Below are positions 33,316 through 41,962 of a stretch of DNA of 49,846 nt, in pieces. Each line of letters starts with the position of its first letter. Position 1 is the first letter of the stretch. Under the pieces are notes generated by a model, which did no database searches, was not told the origin of the DNA, and saw only the letters and a list, made by a program, of their open reading frames with translations. The DNA comes from RGIG7213 sp045544195 (GTDB lineage: Bacteria; Bacillota; Clostridia; Oscillospirales; CAG-272). A program made the position numbers and the translations under genes. Location: the NCBI GenBank assembly GCA_045544195.1, contig JAZPYO010000015.1, positions 1 to 49,846 of the forward strand. Reading direction: 5' to 3'.

Positions 33316-34260
33316 ATGAAAAACAAGCGTAAATTTGCCTTAAAGATCATACTTGCCATCGTGTTGATACCCGTAGCACTTTTCATACTTGTGATAGGCG
33401 GGCTTAACATTGCAAAATTCGCAATTTATTCTGAATACTATGCATTAAAATCAGACCTATGCACAAATCCCGGACTTAATGACGGCTTTGTATGTCAGGG
33501 TATTTTTGCACACGAAAAATCGGAAAGGATCTTCGTTTCGGGATATATGAAGGATCATTCTGCCAGCCGTGTATACATAACCGATATGAACAATGATTCT
33601 TACTACGTTTTGCTTTACAAAAATGATGCGGAATTCACAGGTCACGCAGGCGGTATTGCTTATTTCGGCGAAACTGTATACATAGCAAGCGAGGATACCG
33701 TTTATACAGTTGATATAAACAAATTTTTAAACGGCAAAAACGGCGATAAGATAGATATCGGAAGCGGCATTGCAGTAAATAACGCTGCGAGCTTCATATA
33801 CGCAGATTCCGATTACGTATATGTCGGTGAATTTCATGACGGAGAAAACTATATAACAGATCACGAATACGTAACGCCCAACGGCACAAACTATGCTATC
33901 ATTTCACGCTATCAGCCGAGCGATCTTACGAAGCCTGACAAGATATATTCCATTGGAAACAAGGTACAGGGCATTTGCTTCACTCCTGACGGAAAGCTCG
34001 TAACATCAACATCATACGGTCTTACGGACAGTGAATATTTCGTATATGACTTGAAGGATGCAACAGATTCAGGCAACACCTTAGACGGAGCAAGCGTGTA
34101 TTATCTCGGCGAATGCATAAAGACCTTCAAAGGTCCTGCAATGGCTGAGGGCCTTGATTATTACGACGGTAAGATAATAACGATGACGGAAAGTGCATCT
34201 GATAAATACATATTCGGAAAATTCTTTTTTGCAATAAAGATCGTATCACTTGACATTTAA
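33316..34260 (+). CDS. Membrane-anchored, probable beta-propeller protein of unknown function
   Basis: This 314-residue protein has one N-terminal membrane helix (about 9-33) with a positive cytoplasmic leader MKNKRK; the rest is extracytoplasmic. The soluble part shows repeated strand-turn units such as GGIAYFGETVYIASEDTVYTVD, SFIYADSDYVYVGEF, GICFTPDGKLVTSTSYG and GLDYYDGKIITMTESAS, consistent with a six- or seven-bladed propeller like the YncE/NHL class. I know no specific family. The only nearby ribosome-binding match, AAAGGA, lies 13 bases upstream, longer than typical. No catalytic motif is visible. Confidence 0.65.
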   Translation: MKNKRKFALKIILAIVLIPVALFILVIGGLNIAKFAIYSEYYALKSDLCTNPGLNDGFVCQGIFAHEKSERIFVSGYMKDHSASRVYITDMNNDSYYVLLYKNDAEFTGHAGGIAYFGETVYIASEDTVYTVDINKFLNGKNGDKIDIGSGIAVNNAASFIYADSDYVYVGEFHDGENYITDHEYVTPNGTNYAIISRYQPSDLTKPDKIYSIGNKVQGICFTPDGKLVTSTSYGLTDSEYFVYDLKDATDSGNTLDGASVYYLGECIKTFKGPAMAEGLDYYDGKIITMTESASDKYIFGKFFFAIKIVSLDI

Positions 34261-34339
34261 CCTACAAGTTTGGCGTATCGATAATATAGTATTGTGTCAA
34301 TAATATTCAACACTTAGTTTAAACGAAAGGATATACGGT

Positions 34340-35944
34340 ATGAAAATTGCTTTTTACGGTGCAGCCCATGAGGTTACAGGCTCATGCACGGTTCTGTACG
34401 CAAACGGTAAAACGATCATGGTAGACTGCGGTCTTGAGCAGGGACCTGATATTTACGAAAACTGCGAGCTTCCTATACTTCCGTCAAGTATTGATTGCGT
34501 TCTTCTCACGCACGCACATATAGATCATTCGGGAAAGCTCCCCTTTCTTACCGCGGGCGGCTTTGGCGGTAAGATCTATGCAACAGAGGCCACAGAAAAG
34601 CTCTGCGGCATAATGCTTCTTGACTCCGCCTATATACAGGAATACGAAGCAAAATGGAAAAACAGAAAAGCTAAACGCTCAGGTCAGGAATCGTTTACTC
34701 CGCTGTATACAGTAAAAGATGCGGAAAAAACGTTGAAGCAGTTCGTTTCCTGCTCTTATGATAAGGAGTACACCTTATTTGACGGTATAACGGTATCATT
34801 TACCGATGCGGGCCATCTTCTCGGATCGTCAAGCGTCAGCATCTGCATAAACGAAAACGGAAAAGAGGAAACTATCGTATTTTCGGGCGATCTCGGCAAC
34901 GTAAAGCGTCCGTTGATACGCGACCCTCGATCTCCCAAAAAAGCAGATTACGTAGTTATCGAATCCACCTACGGCGACAGGACTCACCCGCCCGTTAAGG
35001 ATTACGTAAAGCAAATGACATCTATCATCCAATCAACGCTCGACAGAGGCGGAAACCTTGTAATTCCCTGCTTTGCAGTAGGCAGAACGCAGGAAATGCT
35101 TTACCTGATACGAACAATAAAAGAGATGGGACTTATAAAGCGTCACGACGGCTTTCCCGTTTACGTTGACAGTCCTCTTGCCGTTGAAGCAACAGAAATA
35201 TACAGCAGCGATCTTACCGATTATTTTGATGAGGAAGCGCTTGAGCTTTTAAGCAGAGGAATAAATCCCATAAAATTCAAGGATCTCATTCTTTCGGTAA
35301 GTGCTGAGGAGTCAGTTGCCATAAACAAGGATAAAACTCCGAAGATAATCCTTTCAGCCAGCGGAATGTGCGAGGCGGGACGTATACGCCATCATCTGAA
35401 GCATAATCTGTGGCGCCGCGAAAGCACGGTGCTGTTCGTAGGCTATCAGGCTGACGGAACGCTCGGCAGGCTTATTCTCGATGGAGCGTGCCGTATAAAG
35501 CTGTTCGGTGAGGATATTCAGGTAAATGCGAAAATTGAACGTCTCGACGGTGTAAGCGGACACGCTGACAGAAATATGCTTATAGATTGGCTCAAGGGCT
35601 TTGAAAAATCACCCGATACAGTATTTGTAAATCACGGCCAGGACAGTGTATGCGACAGCTTTGCAGACACTATTTCAAAAATGCTCGGTATAACCTCTTA
35701 CGCTCCGTATAACGGCGCAGAGTTTGATACTGAAACGTGTGAATTCAGCGATATCGGAAATACCACCCGCATCGTTAAAACGGTGCAGAAAAGCACCAAA
35801 AGGCAGTCCTCGGCATATCCTCAGCTTCAAAATGCAATAAACAGACTTACTGCAATAGCCGAAGGATACAGAAACGGCGCAAACAAGGATATTGCCCGCT
35901 TGACAAGCCAGATCACTTCGCTTTGCGAAAAATGGGATAAATAG
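34340..35944 (+). CDS. Beta-CASP metallo-beta-lactamase ribonuclease (YSH1/CPSF73-like)
   Basis: This 534-residue enzyme is a zinc-dependent RNA nuclease of the mRNA 3'-end-processing/RNase J superfamily. Metal motifs: HAHIDHSGKLP (about 56-66), GHLLGSSS (about 155) and SGDLGN (about 180). The beta-CASP inserts and motifs include ESTYGDRTHP, PCFAVGRTQEMLY, SASGMCEAGRIRHHL, VSGHADRNML and VNHG at about 445. The C-terminal 60 residues form an extra helical tail. All metal-binding residues appear intact. It starts 79 bases after the propeller gene, so it may have its own promoter or share that unit. It is distinct from RNase J1/J2, which have a different C-terminal domain. Confidence 0.92.
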   Translation: MKIAFYGAAHEVTGSCTVLYANGKTIMVDCGLEQGPDIYENCELPILPSSIDCVLLTHAHIDHSGKLPFLTAGGFGGKIYATEATEKLCGIMLLDSAYIQEYEAKWKNRKAKRSGQESFTPLYTVKDAEKTLKQFVSCSYDKEYTLFDGITVSFTDAGHLLGSSSVSICINENGKEETIVFSGDLGNVKRPLIRDPRSPKKADYVVIESTYGDRTHPPVKDYVKQMTSIIQSTLDRGGNLVIPCFAVGRTQEMLYLIRTIKEMGLIKRHDGFPVYVDSPLAVEATEIYSSDLTDYFDEEALELLSRGINPIKFKDLILSVSAEESVAINKDKTPKIILSASGMCEAGRIRHHLKHNLWRRESTVLFVGYQADGTLGRLILDGACRIKLFGEDIQVNAKIERLDGVSGHADRNMLIDWLKGFEKSPDTVFVNHGQDSVCDSFADTISKMLGITSYAPYNGAEFDTETCEFSDIGNTTRIVKTVQKSTKRQSSAYPQLQNAINRLTAIAEGYRNGANKDIARLTSQITSLCEKWDK

Positions 35945-35951
35945 TTGAAAT

Positions 35952-35986
35952 GAAGGGATAACGCAAGCATTGTGCGTTATCCCTTC
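35952..35986 (+). terminator. Intrinsic terminator after the beta-CASP nuclease
   Basis: GAAGGGATAACGCA pairs with TGCGTTATCCCTTC (14 bp, 7-base loop), followed by GGTATTTTTATA. It begins 7 bases after the stop codon. Confidence 0.88.
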
Positions 35987-36112
35987 GGTATTTTTATATC
36001 ATTTACTTTAATTTGTTAATTCTTATCCTGAAGTTTAGCGTCAGTTAATAAATTTATGATTTAATTCTTAAAAGAGCTTTTTAGCATACTAACTAAAAAA
36101 GGAGCAATTTCG

Positions 36113-36523
36113 GTGAATAAAAAAGGCTTTTACGAGCGTGTTATGCGTTTTATGTACGGCAGAAACGGCAGTGACGATATATGCAGAGGAATTCTTATTC
36201 TTTGCGCCGCGCTTATAGTTATCAATCTGTTTTTTCATTCGTTTATAATTTCTGCAATAGAGCTTGCCCTGCTCATATATGCAGTTTTCAGAACACTTTC
36301 AAAAAACATAGTCAAGCGCAGAGCGGAAAATCAAAAATACAAATCATTTGAAAACAGGATCAGACAATGGTTTTTACAGCTTAAAAACCGTTTCCGTGAC
36401 AGAAAAACTCACGTTTACCGCAAATGTCCTGCCTGCAAAAGCACGTTGCGTCTGCCGAAGGTAAAGGGCAGTCACTCCGTGAACTGCCCCCGTTGTAAAA
36501 AAAGCTTTAATGTTAAGATCTGA
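36113..36523 (+). CDS. Small membrane protein with C-terminal zinc ribbon
   Basis: This 136-residue protein has a membrane hairpin or two helices near residues 25-60 and a basic middle region. It ends with a zinc ribbon having four cysteines (YRKCPACKSTL then VNCPRCKKSF) spaced as two CxxC knuckles. Similar zinc-ribbon membrane proteins occur widely in Clostridia without known function. GTG is the start, supported by AAGGAGC 8 bases upstream; no in-frame ATG lies before the first helix. Its stop at 36523 is one base from the stop of the convergent nucleotidase gene. Confidence 0.72.
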   Translation: MNKKGFYERVMRFMYGRNGSDDICRGILILCAALIVINLFFHSFIISAIELALLIYAVFRTLSKNIVKRRAENQKYKSFENRIRQWFLQLKNRFRDRKTHVYRKCPACKSTLRLPKVKGSHSVNCPRCKKSFNVKI

Positions 36524-36524
36524 T

Positions 36525-38048
36525 CTATGCAAGACCGCCCGCGGCTATATAGTCTGCCACAAGGTCACGTGCAAATATATTCGGATTATACATTTCAATT
36601 TCAGTAAGACGGTTCGGTGCATACGTAGATGTATAGGTATCCACCACAACATAATATGTTTCATTCGGATCAAGCGATGATAAAAGTCCGTCACTATATG
36701 AAACAAAATAATTTGAATTTGACGTTTCGATGAACTTACTTTTCAGATCCGAGCCCTTGATACTGCAAAGCATCAGAGGATTGTCAAACGGAAACAGCGT
36801 TTGTATCTGTGAATACGTTATTTCACCTTGCGGAAGATTTCCGGGGCTTCTTACAGATACAAATCCGCCACCTAAAACAACGTCATATCGGCTTCCCCAC
36901 ACCTGCAAGCCCTTCTGATAATACATTTCCGCAACAAGCTTGCGCATTTCGTCGCCGCTGCGGAATTTTTTATTCGTTCCTATCGACAAAGCGCCGATGG
37001 ATATATCATCCTTGTATTTTTCGAGCAATATGTCGATATACGCATCATCGTTCAATGAATCATATCTCGACACGGGAACAAATTCCGCGCACGTCACCTT
37101 GTCCTTACCGTTTGCTTTGTTTACTTCAAGCTCAAAGTGGGAAATACCGTCATTATCTCCACCGCCCTGCAAATGATAAACACCGTATGTATCCTTCAAT
37201 ATGTATTTTCGGTGAGTGTGTCCTTCAAATACGACGTCAACAAAGCCGTCACGCGATAGCTGAATATCGTAATACGATGCGATCTCGTTTCCCGTGACAC
37301 TGACTGCCTCATTCGTTGTGCGCGAGTGACCGTCATGTAATGAATACACGATAATATCAGCGCCGTTTGAGCGAAGGCACACCGATTCTGCCTTTACAAG
37401 CTCCGTAAGAGCATCGCCTGTCTTAAAGTAGACATTTTCGACCTTATCAGGCGATATTGATGAATAGCAATCCCCTATCGCACCGATTATTCCGACATTT
37501 AATTCCCCGCACTTTACCATAACAGACGGGGCGCAATACTCCGGTCTTTCATTCGTCTGCCTGTCAAAAATGTTTATCGCAAGAAACGGGAATGCCGCTA
37601 TTTCGGCGTTATCGGCTATACGCTCTGTTCCCCAGTCGAATTCATGGTTTCCGAGCGTCATTGACGATATCCCGATTTCATTCATCCACTCTGTAACGAG
37701 CTTTCCGTATGTGAGATTTGATTCGGATGTTCCCTGCCACATATCACCCGATGACAGAATAATAGAGCATTCGTCGTTTGCTCTGCAGTTTTTCAGATAC
37801 GTTGTCAGCTCGTCAACGCCCTCGTTTGATGCACTATCGTCTATCTTTCCGTGAAGATCGTTTATTGCATATACGTCAAGCGTTACGGTAACGTTGGTCC
37901 TACAGCTATCGCATTTACCGTCATCATTAACGTCAATATGGTCGCATTCGGATATAGCGCCGCTTTGTGTATGCATTTGAACTGCATCATTACACGAAGC
38001 AAGCAACACGGAGAGCACCAGCAATACTGTAATTAAATATTTTCTCAT
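36525..38048 (-). CDS. 5'-nucleotidase / 2',3'-cyclic phosphodiesterase lipoprotein
   Basis: This 507-residue surface enzyme is of the UshA/CpdB family, which removes phosphate from nucleotides outside the cell. A lipoprotein signal ends in LLASC (Cys19). A short cysteine-rich segment then resembles a calcium loop (CDHIDVNDDGKCDSC, residues 35-49). The metallophosphatase domain has AINDLHGK (Asp-His pair near residue 65), SSGDMWQG, GNHEFDWG (about 138-145), SLHDGHS and FEGHTHR (about 260). The C-terminal 5_nucleotid_C domain follows from about 345, with GGGFVSVRSPGNLPQGEITY. GGAGG lies 8 bases before the start. Confidence 0.9.
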   Translation of the reverse strand: MRKYLITVLLVLSVLLASCNDAVQMHTQSGAISECDHIDVNDDGKCDSCRTNVTVTLDVYAINDLHGKIDDSASNEGVDELTTYLKNCRANDECSIILSSGDMWQGTSESNLTYGKLVTEWMNEIGISSMTLGNHEFDWGTERIADNAEIAAFPFLAINIFDRQTNERPEYCAPSVMVKCGELNVGIIGAIGDCYSSISPDKVENVYFKTGDALTELVKAESVCLRSNGADIIVYSLHDGHSRTTNEAVSVTGNEIASYYDIQLSRDGFVDVVFEGHTHRKYILKDTYGVYHLQGGGDNDGISHFELEVNKANGKDKVTCAEFVPVSRYDSLNDDAYIDILLEKYKDDISIGALSIGTNKKFRSGDEMRKLVAEMYYQKGLQVWGSRYDVVLGGGFVSVRSPGNLPQGEITYSQIQTLFPFDNPLMLCSIKGSDLKSKFIETSNSNYFVSYSDGLLSSLDPNETYYVVVDTYTSTYAPNRLTEIEMYNPNIFARDLVADYIAAGGLA

Positions 38049-38105
38049 AATATCATCCTCCGTGCCATATTATACACCGTTTTTCTGTATGCGTCAACAG
38101 ATAAT

Positions 38106-38696
38106 TCACATTCTTTCAAAACGAAACCGCTTCAAAGCTACTAAGCCTATGATAATATTCAAGATCAGGAGAATGACCGACAGCAAAACCATCAACCATA
38201 TTTCACTTGCAAATTTAAAGATCGGAATTATAAATATGATTCCGAGATAAAGAAATCCCGTGCCTCTTATGTTAAAAACAAACACCGATAGGGCTTTGAT
38301 CGCAACAACGGTAAGCAATGCGGGACATAACGCCAAAACGGCGTATATACCGTCGTATATCGTTGAAGCAGTTGCGTTTAGTACATGATGTAAAAAATAT
38401 CCGATGCTGCATATGACGATCAGAAATATACCTGTAACGGCATCAAAAATATAGTTTGTTTTTATGTAATTGGCTGACGATATAGGAAAAGCACGTACAA
38501 AATACGCATCCTTTGTTTGTCGGTCAAAATCATAATCATATCCTAAAAGGCATACTGAAGCTGCGGCAATATAATATGTCGAAATGTGCCCTGTGATTAT
38601 TATTGATACAAAAGAGGCGATAAGCATGATCACCGTAACACCCAGCATCAACAAAAAGCCTCGGCTGTATAGTTTTTTCAGCAATACACCTTTCAT
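38106..38696 (-). CDS. ABC-2 type permease, second subunit
   Basis: This 196-residue membrane protein has about six helices and starts MKGVLLKKLYSRGFLLML, the usual N-terminal amphipathic segment before helix 1 in small ABC-2 permeases. AGAGG lies 7 bases upstream of the chosen ATG; the longer frame to 38726 overlaps the preceding gene. It is the last gene of the GntR-ATPase-permease-permease operon and lies one base downstream of the sister permease. The two half-permeases should pair in the membrane. Substrate unknown. Confidence 0.82.
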   Translation of the reverse strand: MKGVLLKKLYSRGFLLMLGVTVIMLIASFVSIIITGHISTYYIAAASVCLLGYDYDFDRQTKDAYFVRAFPISSANYIKTNYIFDAVTGIFLIVICSIGYFLHHVLNATASTIYDGIYAVLALCPALLTVVAIKALSVFVFNIRGTGFLYLGIIFIIPIFKFASEIWLMVLLSVILLILNIIIGLVALKRFRFERM

Positions 38697-38697
38697 T

Positions 38698-39267
38698 TCA
38701 GATCCTCTTTCTTTTTGTAAATACAAGCGAAAGCCCCCATTGCAAAGCGCATATCACACAGCACACCGCAAGCACGATAAGCGACGTTGAAATGCTTACG
38801 GTATTTATATTAGTCATCGCACCGATGATCGCAGACGTAAACAACAGATATATTATTCTGTTTTCAATCGTCATAACGCAGATCGAAACGGCAGAAACAA
38901 CTATCATAACAGCCAGAAGATCAAGGACGGGATCACTCTTTTTTACACTGTTTATAACCATTGCACAGGAAAACGTAACGGCAAAAGAAAATACGGTATA
39001 TAAAATGCAATAAATAAACCTTGCATTTATCTCAGATTTTTTGTTTATCGGCATGGCATTTTTAAAAAATCTGAATTTCGTCGAATGCTCTTCACCCATA
39101 ATTATAGTTCTTGAAAACAAAAGTATCGCACATAAAGCATACTTAAACACAATTACGATCGGATCGGGTGCTATAATTGCAAAAGCGATACACACTGATA
39201 AAGCTATGATATAAAGCACCGAAATACCCTTTGAAAAATAAAGATCCTTAATCAGCATAGCTTTCAT
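38698..39267 (-). CDS. ABC-2 type permease, first subunit
   Basis: This 189-residue membrane protein has about five to six helices and the opening MKAMLIKDLYFSKGISVLYI typical of ABC-2 permease subunits (PF13346-like). EEHSTKFRFFKNAMPINKKSEI between helices 2 and 3 is the family's coupling-loop region. It overlaps the ATPase gene by 20 bases and the next permease follows after one base, so three transporter genes are translated together. Confidence 0.83.
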   Translation of the reverse strand: MKAMLIKDLYFSKGISVLYIIALSVCIAFAIIAPDPIVIVFKYALCAILLFSRTIIMGEEHSTKFRFFKNAMPINKKSEINARFIYCILYTVFSFAVTFSCAMVINSVKKSDPVLDLLAVMIVVSAVSICVMTIENRIIYLLFTSAIIGAMTNINTVSISTSLIVLAVCCVICALQWGLSLVFTKRKRI

Positions 39268-40105
39268 CTTCTTCCTGTGCCTCCTTTTCCATATATACGA
39301 ACATATCCTCCAGCGTTACATCTGTTATCACGGCATTGGCGGGAGCATATTCACGCACGACAATACCCTTGATGCCGTACGGACTTTCCTTTTTTCCTAT
39401 GATATGCTCATAAGGTACAGCATTAAAATCTTCAACACTCGCCTGGGCAATGACGTATTTTTCGCATATTGCATCCTTTTCGTCGCACATAACTATCTTG
39501 CCGTCACGCATTACCGCTATATAATCGCAGATTTTTTCAAGATCGCTTACAATATGTGATGATATCAGAACAGTATGATCTTCGCTCCGTGTAAAATCAA
39601 ATATTATTTCATTAAGCTCATCTCTGGCAACAGGATCAAGCCCCTCGGCAGGCTCGTCAAGTACAAGAAGCTCGGCGTTATGCGATAAAGCGATTGCAAG
39701 AGCGAGCTTTGTTTTCATCCCCTTTGACAATGAACCGTACCTTTGCTTTTTCTCAATGTCGAATTGCTTCATATATGCATCAAACTTCTCGCTGTCCCAA
39801 TAGGAATATATATTCTTCATAAAATTCTCTATTTTATTAACCGAAAGATATTCAGGAAAGGTAAATTCACTGCTGTAAAAGCCGATTTTATTTTTATCTA
39901 CCAGCTCTACGTCCTTCCCTAAAATATTTATCTGTCCTTTAAAATCCATAACGTTTAATATTGCTTTTATCAGGCTGCTTTTTCCTGCGCCGTTTCTTCC
40001 GATAAGACCCATTATAAAGCCCTTAGGCAGCGTAAGATCAATATCTGTAAGCTCAAAAAAATCTCCGAGCCTTCTGTTAAGATTTTTCACTTCAATTGCA
40101 TTCAT
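39248..40105 (-). CDS. ABC transporter ATP-binding protein (YtrB/BcrA type)
   Basis: This 285-residue ATPase has Walker A GRNGAGKSS (about residue 36), signature SLSKGMKTKL (about 130), Walker B LLVLDEPAEGLDP (about 152) and switch His in ISSHIVSDLE. The signature replaces the standard LSGGQ with LSKGM, which is common in the ABC-2 export branch controlled by YtrA-like regulators. The last 60 residues extend past the core. It begins with a four-base overlap on the GntR gene, linking expression to the regulator. Confidence 0.9.
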   Translation of the reverse strand: MNAIEVKNLNRRLGDFFELTDIDLTLPKGFIMGLIGRNGAGKSSLIKAILNVMDFKGQINILGKDVELVDKNKIGFYSSEFTFPEYLSVNKIENFMKNIYSYWDSEKFDAYMKQFDIEKKQRYGSLSKGMKTKLALAIALSHNAELLVLDEPAEGLDPVARDELNEIIFDFTRSEDHTVLISSHIVSDLEKICDYIAVMRDGKIVMCDEKDAICEKYVIAQASVEDFNAVPYEHIIGKKESPYGIKGIVVREYAPANAVITDVTLEDMFVYMEKEAQEEDESYAD

Positions 40106-40479
40106 TTCATTTCCTCCAATGAAAAGTTAAATATTTCGATCAGTTCTTCACGTGTAAGACCGATTTGTACAGCAAGCTGTACACTTTTAGTAAAATGATC
40201 TTCTATCATACGAAGATTTTCTTCTTTTATAAGCTCTGTATTTTTCGGGCACACAAAGCATCCCTTGGCAGGAAGTGTATATATAAATCCGTCCTTTTCA
40301 AGCTCATCATATGCTCGTTTTGTGGTTATAACGCTGATGCGCAGATCTTTTGCAAGATTTCTTATAGACGGAAGCGGTTCATCTTCAGCTAAAGAGCCTG
40401 ATATTATCTGATTCTTTATCTGAGTGTATATCTGCTCATATATAGCAATTCCGCTTTTGTTATCAATCAGTACGGTCAT
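40102..40479 (-). CDS. GntR-family regulator, YtrA subfamily
   Basis: This 125-residue protein is a short GntR repressor: the winged helix covers residues 10-75 (AIYEQIYTQIKNQIISGSL, PLPSIRNLAKDLRIS, RAYDELEKDGFIYTLPAKGCFV), followed by a helical tail of about 45 residues for dimerisation, as in YtrA. It is the first gene of the ABC-2 transporter operon, and a palindrome in its promoter suggests autoregulation. YtrA-type operons often respond to cell-wall antibiotics or stress; that is general knowledge, not shown here. AAAGGAGG lies about 6 bases before the start. Confidence 0.92.
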   Translation of the reverse strand: MTVLIDNKSGIAIYEQIYTQIKNQIISGSLAEDEPLPSIRNLAKDLRISVITTKRAYDELEKDGFIYTLPAKGCFVCPKNTELIKEENLRMIEDHFTKSVQLAVQIGLTREELIEIFNFSLEEMK

Positions 40480-40495
40480 TACGTCCTCCTTTCAA

Positions 40496-40536
40496 CTGTA
40501 CATATACAGTATACACAGATATAACAGTTTTGTCAA
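40496..40536 (-). promoter_or_regulatory. Promoter and probable GntR operator of the ABC-2 operon
   Basis: On the minus strand TTGACA (40536-40531), 17 bases, TATACT (40513-40508). Overlapping the -10 region and expected start is the inverted repeat CTGTA-TATG-TACAG (40509-40496). A GntR protein bound there would block transcription, and the regulator gene starts directly downstream. Confidence 0.78.
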
Positions 40537-40546
40537 TAGGTTTACG

Positions 40547-40576
40547 AAAAAAAACGTGATTTTTTTGAAAATCACG
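40547..40576 (-). terminator. Terminator after the nitroreductase gene
   Basis: CGTGATTTT and AAAATCACG form a 9-bp stem (40576-40568 with 40563-40555), followed on the minus strand by eight T residues. Confidence 0.85.
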
Positions 40577-40585
40577 ATTTTTTTA

Positions 40586-41110
40586 TTAAACGCGGTAAAT
40601 AAAGTTGCTTTTTCTTTGTCTTGCAATGGGATACGGACCGCTTCGATAGCCGAGAATGCAGTTTCCTATTCCAACATAATCACCGCTTATGCCCCATTTT
40701 TCGAGAAGCTCCTTTCCCTCTTTTGATTCAAATGTCTCCTTTGCTCTGTGTATCCAGCAAGAATCTACTCCTACGGCATGTGCGGCATTCATAAGATTAC
40801 CCATAACAAGACTGCCGTCCTCAAGATACGTAAAGCTGCTTTTGTCAGCTAATACGACTATAACGGTAGGGGCACCGTAAAACGGGTCTGCACCGCCTGA
40901 GCCCAATACTCTTGCATTAAGCCTGCTAAGAAGACTCAATGTCTCATGATCCTGAACTACAACCATTATACAAGGCTGTCTGCCCATTCCCGATGGGGCA
41001 TACATTCCGGCTTGCAATATTTGTTCAAGCTGTTCTTCTGATATTTGTTTTGAGGAATATGCTCTTACACTGCGTCTGTCTACTAAACATTCAATAATTT
41101 TATTTTCCAT
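40586..41110 (-). CDS. Nitroreductase-family FMN protein
   Basis: This 174-residue enzyme shows the nitroreductase fold: DRRSVRAYSSKQI (about 11-23) with the FMN-binding Arg-Ser-x-Arg, APSGMGRQPC (about 38-47) for the flavin, MGNLMNAAHAVGVDSCWIHRAKE (about 102-124) and NCILGYRSG near the end. Size and motifs match small homodimeric oxidoreductases of quinones, nitro compounds or flavins; the physiological substrate is unknown. It is a single gene ending in its own terminator, 15 bases downstream of the DUF3298-like lipoprotein, so co-transcription with that gene is possible. Confidence 0.9.
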   Translation of the reverse strand: MENKIIECLVDRRSVRAYSSKQISEEQLEQILQAGMYAPSGMGRQPCIMVVVQDHETLSLLSRLNARVLGSGGADPFYGAPTVIVVLADKSSFTYLEDGSLVMGNLMNAAHAVGVDSCWIHRAKETFESKEGKELLEKWGISGDYVGIGNCILGYRSGPYPIARQRKSNFIYRV

Positions 41111-41125
41111 AATATAAACTCCTTA

Positions 41126-41716
41126 TTATTTTTCGAAAGCATCGGCTTTTATCTGGACGGATAAACCGTTTAAGCTGTAAAATATTATATCATCACCGCC
41201 TATGCAAAAATGTATATCCCAAAAATCCTGTGGAAGCACTGCAGTATCGCCGGAAGTTGTAACAAACGCATCTATAATTACCGACTTGTTGTGAGCATTC
41301 GTAAGTATAAGATCGTCAATATCCAACTGTTTACCACTTTTCAAATTAAATGTGTAGTAATACGATGAGACCTCTTTATCAGATTTTTCCGTTGTGAAGA
41401 TAAAGCTGAACACGGAATCACTGAAGAAAACGACCTCATAATCAGCAGACAATCCCGAATCAGTAAACGGAGAAACACACAAAGAATAAATCTCATCGTT
41501 AAGTACAGACGTATCGTTTTCATCTGCAATATAAGGATAACGGATAACACCGCCGTCATACGAATATTCAAAACCGATTATCTGCGGTATGTCGTCTTCG
41601 TCTTCATACAAATAACCCGAATCCGACATTACCATCATACTGTCAGATAAACTGCTATTGCAGGAAATAAGCATAATGCCAAAAATAAATAAAGAGAAAA
41701 GTAATATCTTTTTCAT
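41126..41716 (-). CDS. Lipoprotein, DUF3298/RsiV-like
   Basis: This 196-residue surface lipoprotein has a signal with lipobox LISC (lipidated Cys about 19). The mature part holds IGFEYSYDGGVIRYPYIA, DTSVLNDEIYSLC, YYYTFNLKSGKQLDIDDLIL and DIHFCIGGDDIIFYS, the order seen in DUF3298/DUF4163 proteins such as the RsiV sensor domain; an extracellular binding role is inferred. Two ATGs lie in tandem (41719 and 41716). GGAGG lies 2 bases from the first and 5 from the second, so the second is preferred. Confidence 0.7.
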   Translation of the reverse strand: MKKILLFSLFIFGIMLISCNSSLSDSMMVMSDSGYLYEDEDDIPQIIGFEYSYDGGVIRYPYIADENDTSVLNDEIYSLCVSPFTDSGLSADYEVVFFSDSVFSFIFTTEKSDKEVSSYYYTFNLKSGKQLDIDDLILTNAHNKSVIIDAFVTTSGDTAVLPQDFWDIHFCIGGDDIIFYSLNGLSVQIKADAFEK

Positions 41717-41810
41717 CATTCCCTCCTGTATACGTTGATTTTAGCACAGACAATAGCAAAAGTCAATATTGACACACGGAAAATATTTTTCACAAAAATG
41801 CTTTTACCTA

Positions 41811-41839
41811 TTGACAAATCGTTTTTTTTGTGATATACT
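41811..41839 (+). promoter_or_regulatory. Promoter of tRNA-Pro
   Basis: TTGACA (41811-41816), 17 bases with a T-run, TATACT (41834-41839), 19 bases before the mature 5' end of the tRNA. Confidence 0.85.
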
Positions 41840-41858
41840 ATCAAACGTTGTAAGAAAT

Positions 41859-41934
41859 CTGGGTGTGGCGCAGTTGGTAGCGCGCTACCTTGGGGTGGTA
41901 GAGGCCGCAAGTTCAAGTCTTGTCACTCAGACCA
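41859..41934 (+). tRNA. tRNA-Pro (anticodon GGG)
   Basis: The cloverleaf is complete: acceptor CTGGGTG with CACTCAG (one G-U pair), D-arm with AGTTGGTA loop, anticodon stem CTACC/GGTAG with loop TTGGGGT (anticodon GGG at 41892-41894, G37), T-arm GCAAG/CTTGT with loop TTCAAGT. Discriminator A and genome-encoded CCA follow (41931-41934). It reads CCC and CCU proline codons. The integrase gene lies 250 bases downstream in the same direction, and the anticodon-arm sequence recurs between them, so this gene is the likely integration site. Confidence 0.96.
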
Positions 41935-41935
41935 A

Positions 41936-41962
41936 AATCGGGAATCGTAAGGATTCCCGATT
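41936..41962 (+). terminator. Terminator of tRNA-Pro
   Basis: AATCGGGAATC pairs with GATTCCCGATT (11 bp, 5-base loop), followed by CTTCTTTT directly after the tRNA CCA end. Confidence 0.88.
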
